A stretch of 41,572 nucleotides of DNA. Source: Nocardioides sp. (GTDB lineage Bacteria > Actinomycetota > Actinomycetes > Propionibacteriales > Nocardioidaceae). A model generated the notes under the pieces. That model was not told the origin of the DNA. It did not search any database and was given only the letters and a program-made list of their open reading frames with translations. Positions 41,234 to 41,572 of the stretch are shown here, piece after piece. Positions within the stretch are counted from its first letter, which is position 1, and each line of letters opens with the position of its first letter. The stretch is from contig NZ_JAEMSS010000012.1 in the NCBI RefSeq assembly GCF_016462705.1, positions 1 through 41,572 on the forward strand. Direction: 5' to 3'. The translations under genes were made by a program, and so were the position numbers.

Positions 41234-41572
41234 CCGGGACCACGACGGCGCCGGTGTCCGCACCGGCAGGCGCCGGCGCGATGGTCCCGCGTCGGTTCGT
41301 CGTCACCAGCACCCGCCGGGACACCCGCGACTCGCGAACCTTGGAGCTCGAGGCGCCCGAGGGTGGCCCGCTGCGCTTCGCGCCCGGCCAGTTCACGATG
41401 CTGCTCGCCTTCGGTGTGGGGGAGGTACCGATCTCGATCAGCGGGGACCCCGCGCGGCCCGAGGTGCTGCAGCACACGATCCGCGACGTCGGCTCCGTCT
41501 CGCACGCCCTGGCCACGGCCCCACCCGGCACCGTGCTCGGGGTGCGGGGGCCGTTCGGGACCGGCTGGGAGG
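41230..41572 (+). CDS. FAD/NAD(P)-binding hydrogenase subunit (HydG/gamma-type), partial
   Basis: The frame runs off the window end after 114 residues. After a Thr/Ala-rich start (about 1-18), the ferredoxin-reductase-type FAD domain begins: RRFVVTSTRRDTRDSRTLEL, FAPGQFTMLLAFGVGEVPIS and ISGDPA, then HTIRDVGSVSHAL and GVRGPFGTGW. This is the sulfhydrogenase gamma (HydG) layout, the NAD(P)H-reactive flavoprotein of group 3b hydrogenases. Its ATG overlaps the preceding stop as ATGA. The NAD-binding half and the C-terminal Fe-S motif are out of view. Confidence 0.85.
   Translation, partial: MTGTTTAPVSAPAGAGAMVPRRFVVTSTRRDTRDSRTLELEAPEGGPLRFAPGQFTMLLAFGVGEVPISISGDPARPEVLQHTIRDVGSVSHALATAPPGTVLGVRGPFGTGWE

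Overview
The window is very GC-rich, densely coded DNA with GTG/TTG starts, ATGA/GTGA gene overlaps and several leaderless-type promoters. Gene content (glnA2-glnE neighbourhood, SigE-family sigma factor, HspR/Hsp20 pair, DUF5995, DUF4389, SCO6745-family protein, a two-domain NAD synthetase like the mycobacterial one) points to an actinobacterium, most likely Nocardioidaceae (Nocardioides or a close relative). The taxonomic call is inference. I saw no rRNA, tRNA, CRISPR array, transposase or prophage gene. No gene-free stretch exceeds about 250 bases.

Left part (1-9610): a DUF1059 protein overlapping an HTH plus histidine-kinase-like protein with degenerate ATP-binding boxes; a secreted DUF5995 protein; a Vsr-fold (DUF559) endonuclease-like gene bracketed by two near-identical 46-bp palindromes; panB; an endonuclease/exonuclease/phosphatase-fold protein and a VOC protein; a sigma factor coupled to a membrane-anchored partner; and nadE, whose -10 box contains the stop codon of the preceding gene.

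Middle (9615-25802): an SCO6745-family protein; glnA2 followed by a tightly overlapping chain (membrane protein, class I glutamine amidotransferase, glnE, SF2 helicase). The helicase carries a 137-bp nested palindrome read through in frame. Then come an isocitrate lyase/PEP mutase-family protein, two membrane proteins, a phosphotransferase-fold protein, the divergent hsp20/hspR pair with AT-rich operator dyads, a small lipoprotein, a crotonase-fold protein lacking both catalytic glutamates, an MFS transporter and an unrecognised protein with an MWNSNS motif.

Right part (25811-41572): the arginine deiminase operon arcA-arcB-arcC with a divergent YfcC-type carrier; an ABC exporter of the FtsX/MacB type followed by a DUF4389 protein and a truncated membrane gene ended by a REP-like palindrome; ackA convergent with phosphoketolase (xfp); and the start of a group 3b-type [NiFe] hydrogenase operon (HydB-like Fe-S subunit, a cyclic-nucleotide-binding protein without an HTH, HydG-like flavoprotein cut by the window end). 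Together, ADI, phosphoketolase/acetate kinase and hydrogenase look like a module for making ATP and handling reductant when oxygen is short.

The most interesting signals are three palindromic elements in intimate association with genes: in frame inside a helicase, bracketing an endonuclease-like gene, and truncating a membrane gene. Next is a six-codon open frame with two Arg codons overlapping the arcA start.
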